Shown here one piece after another: positions 22,526 to 24,328 of a DNA stretch of 24,328 nucleotides. Location of the stretch: NCBI GenBank assembly GCA_021153325.1, contig JAGKTQ010000030.1, positions 1-24,328 of the forward strand. Reading direction: 5' to 3'. The notes below the pieces were generated by a model, which was not told where the DNA came from, searched no databases, and saw only the letters and a program-made list of their open reading frames with translations. Every line of letters begins with the position of its first letter. The stretch's first letter is position 1. The DNA is from Lachnospiraceae bacterium. Lineage in GTDB: Bacteria; Bacillota; Clostridia; Lachnospirales; Lachnospiraceae. The translations under genes were made by a program, and so were the position numbers.

Positions 22526-23877
22526 ATTATTTCCCCATATCGCTTCTGATTTCTTTTTAATTTATTTACACAATAAATATATGCCGGAATCAAAAATAAA
22601 TCTGCCATGATCCAGGCTGACGGATTTGCAAAGCAAGCTGCCGAATAACCTAATAATGGCACGAACACAAATCCGACCACGGCTCTTGCTACCATTTCAA
22701 ATACCCCTGCAAATATTGCGAGCCTGCTAAATCCCATACCCTGAATCATAAAACGAATGATATTGACTAATGCCAATGCAAAATAAAACATACCGTTTGC
22801 ATAAAGGAATTTTTCTGCATTCGCGATTAACTCCGCTTCACCCGCATCCAAAAACAACAACGACAACTGCGGTGCAAAACCTAAATAAACTACGAAGGCT
22901 AGAACAGAATAAATGGCTCCTAGCATAATACATGCTTTCAAACCTTGTCCTAAACGTTCTATCTTGCCAGCGCCCACATTCTGTCCACCATAAGTTGCCA
23001 TAGTGGAACCAAGCGCCTCATAAGGACAAGTGAAAAAGAGCGACAATTTGGATGCAGCTGTCATAGCCGAAACATAAGCCGTTCCTAAAGTATTTACTGC
23101 AGACTGCAGCACTACACTTCCAATCGCCGTGATGGAATACTGCAATCCCATCGGAATGCCCATCCCACATAAAACCATAGCATAATGAGGATCAAACTTC
23201 CATTCTTCTTTTGAAATTTTTAAAATTGCATATTTCTTTCTCATAAAAAAGAAACAACAGATTCCAGATACTAACTGCGAAATAACCGTCGCATACGCTG
23301 CGCCCGCTACTCCTGTTTTAAAATAATAAATAAATACAACATCTAAGACAATATTAATAATGGAAGAAAGTGCAAGGAAAGCTACCGGTGTTTTACTGTC
23401 ACCCAAGGACCGGATAATTCCCGCCAGCATGTTATATAAAAAGGTTGCCGGAATACCTGCAAAAATAATAAAAATATAATTGTATGCTTCACCAATAATA
23501 TCATCCGGTGTACGCATCACTTCCAAAATCGTTCTGCAAAGTGCTGTCGTCAGAATCGTCATTATAATAGAACAGATCATGCTCAGCCATGCTGCATTTG
23601 CCACGAATTTACGAAGCTCCGTTTCCTTCTTCGCTCCAAACTGCTGTGCCACCGGTATCGCAAATCCACTGCAGACACCAACGCAAAAACCGATTACCAA
23701 AAAGTTAATAGAACCAGTGCTTCCTACTGCTGCCAGTGCATCTGCGCCTAAAAATTTACCTACGATCATAGTATCGATCACACTGTAAAACTGCTGAAAT
23801 AACAATCCGAAAAAAAGTGGCACCGCAAATCTCAAAATGAGCTTCATCGGTCTGCCTTCTGTCAAATCCTTTGTCAT
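22522..23877 (-). CDS. MATE-family multidrug/sodium antiporter
   Basis: Cation-coupled efflux protein of the inner membrane, 451 residues, the normal length for a MATE with 12 membrane segments in two repeats. The N-terminus (PMKLILRFAVPLFFGLLFQQ followed by YSVIDTMIVGKFLG) and the block AAVGSTGSINFLVIGF are family signatures. AAAGG is 8 nt before the ATG. It lies 16 nt after the phosphatase gene and overlaps the SDR gene by 4 nt. The substrate is not readable from the sequence. Confidence 0.93.
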   Translation of the reverse strand: MTKDLTEGRPMKLILRFAVPLFFGLLFQQFYSVIDTMIVGKFLGADALAAVGSTGSINFLVIGFCVGVCSGFAIPVAQQFGAKKETELRKFVANAAWLSMICSIIMTILTTALCRTILEVMRTPDDIIGEAYNYIFIIFAGIPATFLYNMLAGIIRSLGDSKTPVAFLALSSIINIVLDVVFIYYFKTGVAGAAYATVISQLVSGICCFFFMRKKYAILKISKEEWKFDPHYAMVLCGMGIPMGLQYSITAIGSVVLQSAVNTLGTAYVSAMTAASKLSLFFTCPYEALGSTMATYGGQNVGAGKIERLGQGLKACIMLGAIYSVLAFVVYLGFAPQLSLLFLDAGEAELIANAEKFLYANGMFYFALALVNIIRFMIQGMGFSRLAIFAGVFEMVARAVVGFVFVPLLGYSAACFANPSAWIMADLFLIPAYIYCVNKLKRNQKRYGEII

Positions 23878-23893
23878 AATACTTGCCTTTCTC

Positions 23894-24328
23894 TTACTGT
23901 ACTTTTTGCAAAAATGCTCTGCATCCTTCTAAAATATCATCATATGTTTCGTCAAAGTTTCCGGTATACCACGGGTCTGCTATATCCCTTCCTGAATTTG
24001 CAAAGGACAGCAGCTTATAAATTTTCCTGTCCGGATCACCACCAGCAATTCGTATCATATTGCGTATATTGGCACTGTCCATCCCAATCAGATAATCGTA
24101 TTCTTCATAGTCCTTCTTTGTCATCTGCACGGCACGGTGCGGCACAAGCGGTATTCCTTTCTCACGCAATTTTGCCACCGTGCCGTAATGCGGAGTGTTC
24201 CCAATCTCCTCGCGGCTGGTGGCAGCAGAATTGATATAAAATTGCCGGGAGAGATTCGCCTGTTTCACCAAGTGGGTCATGACGCTCTCAGCCATGGTGC
24301 TGCGGCAGATATTGCCGTGGCAGATGAA
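23894..24328 (-). CDS. Low-molecular-weight protein-tyrosine phosphatase (5' end cut off)
   Basis: The frame runs open to the window edge, so the first few residues are missing; an internal ATG at 24295 is not the start. The visible 144 codons begin at FICHGNICRSTMAES, the C-x-G-N-x-C-R-S phosphate loop with its nucleophile Cys. The general-acid motif DPWYTG is near the C-terminus and two Tyr residues lie in EEYDYLIGMD. The fifth position of the loop is Ile, not the Thr found in arginine phosphatases of the YwlE type, which favours phosphotyrosine specificity (established for YwlE, inferred here). It is the first visible gene of the run with MATE, SDR and trxB, with 16 nt to the MATE gene. 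Confidence 0.93.
   Translation of the reverse strand, partial: FICHGNICRSTMAESVMTHLVKQANLSRQFYINSAATSREEIGNTPHYGTVAKLREKGIPLVPHRAVQMTKKDYEEYDYLIGMDSANIRNMIRIAGGDPDRKIYKLLSFANSGRDIADPWYTGNFDETYDDILEGCRAFLQKVQ

Overview
The window is AT-rich Firmicutes DNA. The best fit is an anaerobic gut Lachnospiraceae of the Coprococcus type. Three observations support this: a thl-crt-hbd-bcd-etfB-etfA operon in the order known from gut butyrate producers, a linked phosphate butyryltransferase/butyrate kinase pair, and strong AGGAGG-type ribosome binding sites. No phage, transposon, CRISPR, rRNA or tRNA was recognised. The window starts just upstream of a LacI-family regulator and ends inside a low-molecular-weight phosphatase gene.

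Layout. (1) 34-2467, + strand: a LacI-family repressor and glucuronate isomerase (uxaC), probably the tail of a hexuronate-use locus. (2) 2516-3388, - strand: a membrane-anchored SGNH hydrolase convergent with uxaC, with a shared hairpin between them. (3) 3705-5696, + strand: ptb-buk, behind a clear promoter. (4) 10731-5716, - strand: ABC ATPase, a membrane-anchored acidic protein of unknown function, two ABC-2 permeases with large extracytoplasmic domains, and ybaK at the tail. (5) 16980-10871, - strand: thl-crt-hbd-bcd-etfB-etfA with a promoter at one end and a terminator at the other. (6) 18161-17118, - strand: a membrane-anchored M23 peptidase. (7) 18873-18346, - strand: the long-form ribosome hibernation factor (hpf). 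(8) 18874-19425: a 552-bp gene-free region with three perfect DnaA boxes. (9) 20688-19426, - strand: a secreted SH3-SH3-NlpC/P60 cell-wall hydrolase with a WalR-type box in its leader. (10) 24328-20840, - strand: a four-gene run of low-molecular-weight phosphatase, MATE transporter, SDR oxidoreductase (probably YmfI-type) and trxB.

How the genes work together. The thl operon and ptb-buk together encode every step from two acetyl-CoA to butyrate plus ATP. Electron-bifurcating Bcd/EtfAB provides the energy-conserving reduction, and the Ptb/Buk route forms ATP. Both transcription units carry a sequence close to the clostridial Rex operator (TTGTTAA-N4-TTAACAA) laid over the -10 element, with 12 of 14 positions matching at thl and 11 of 14 at ptb. 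This suggests that NADH/NAD+ control couples the two units. The right-hand third mainly concerns cell envelope and redox or translation housekeeping. The least explained parts are the ABC export operon with its 479-aa partner protein and the DnaA-box region.
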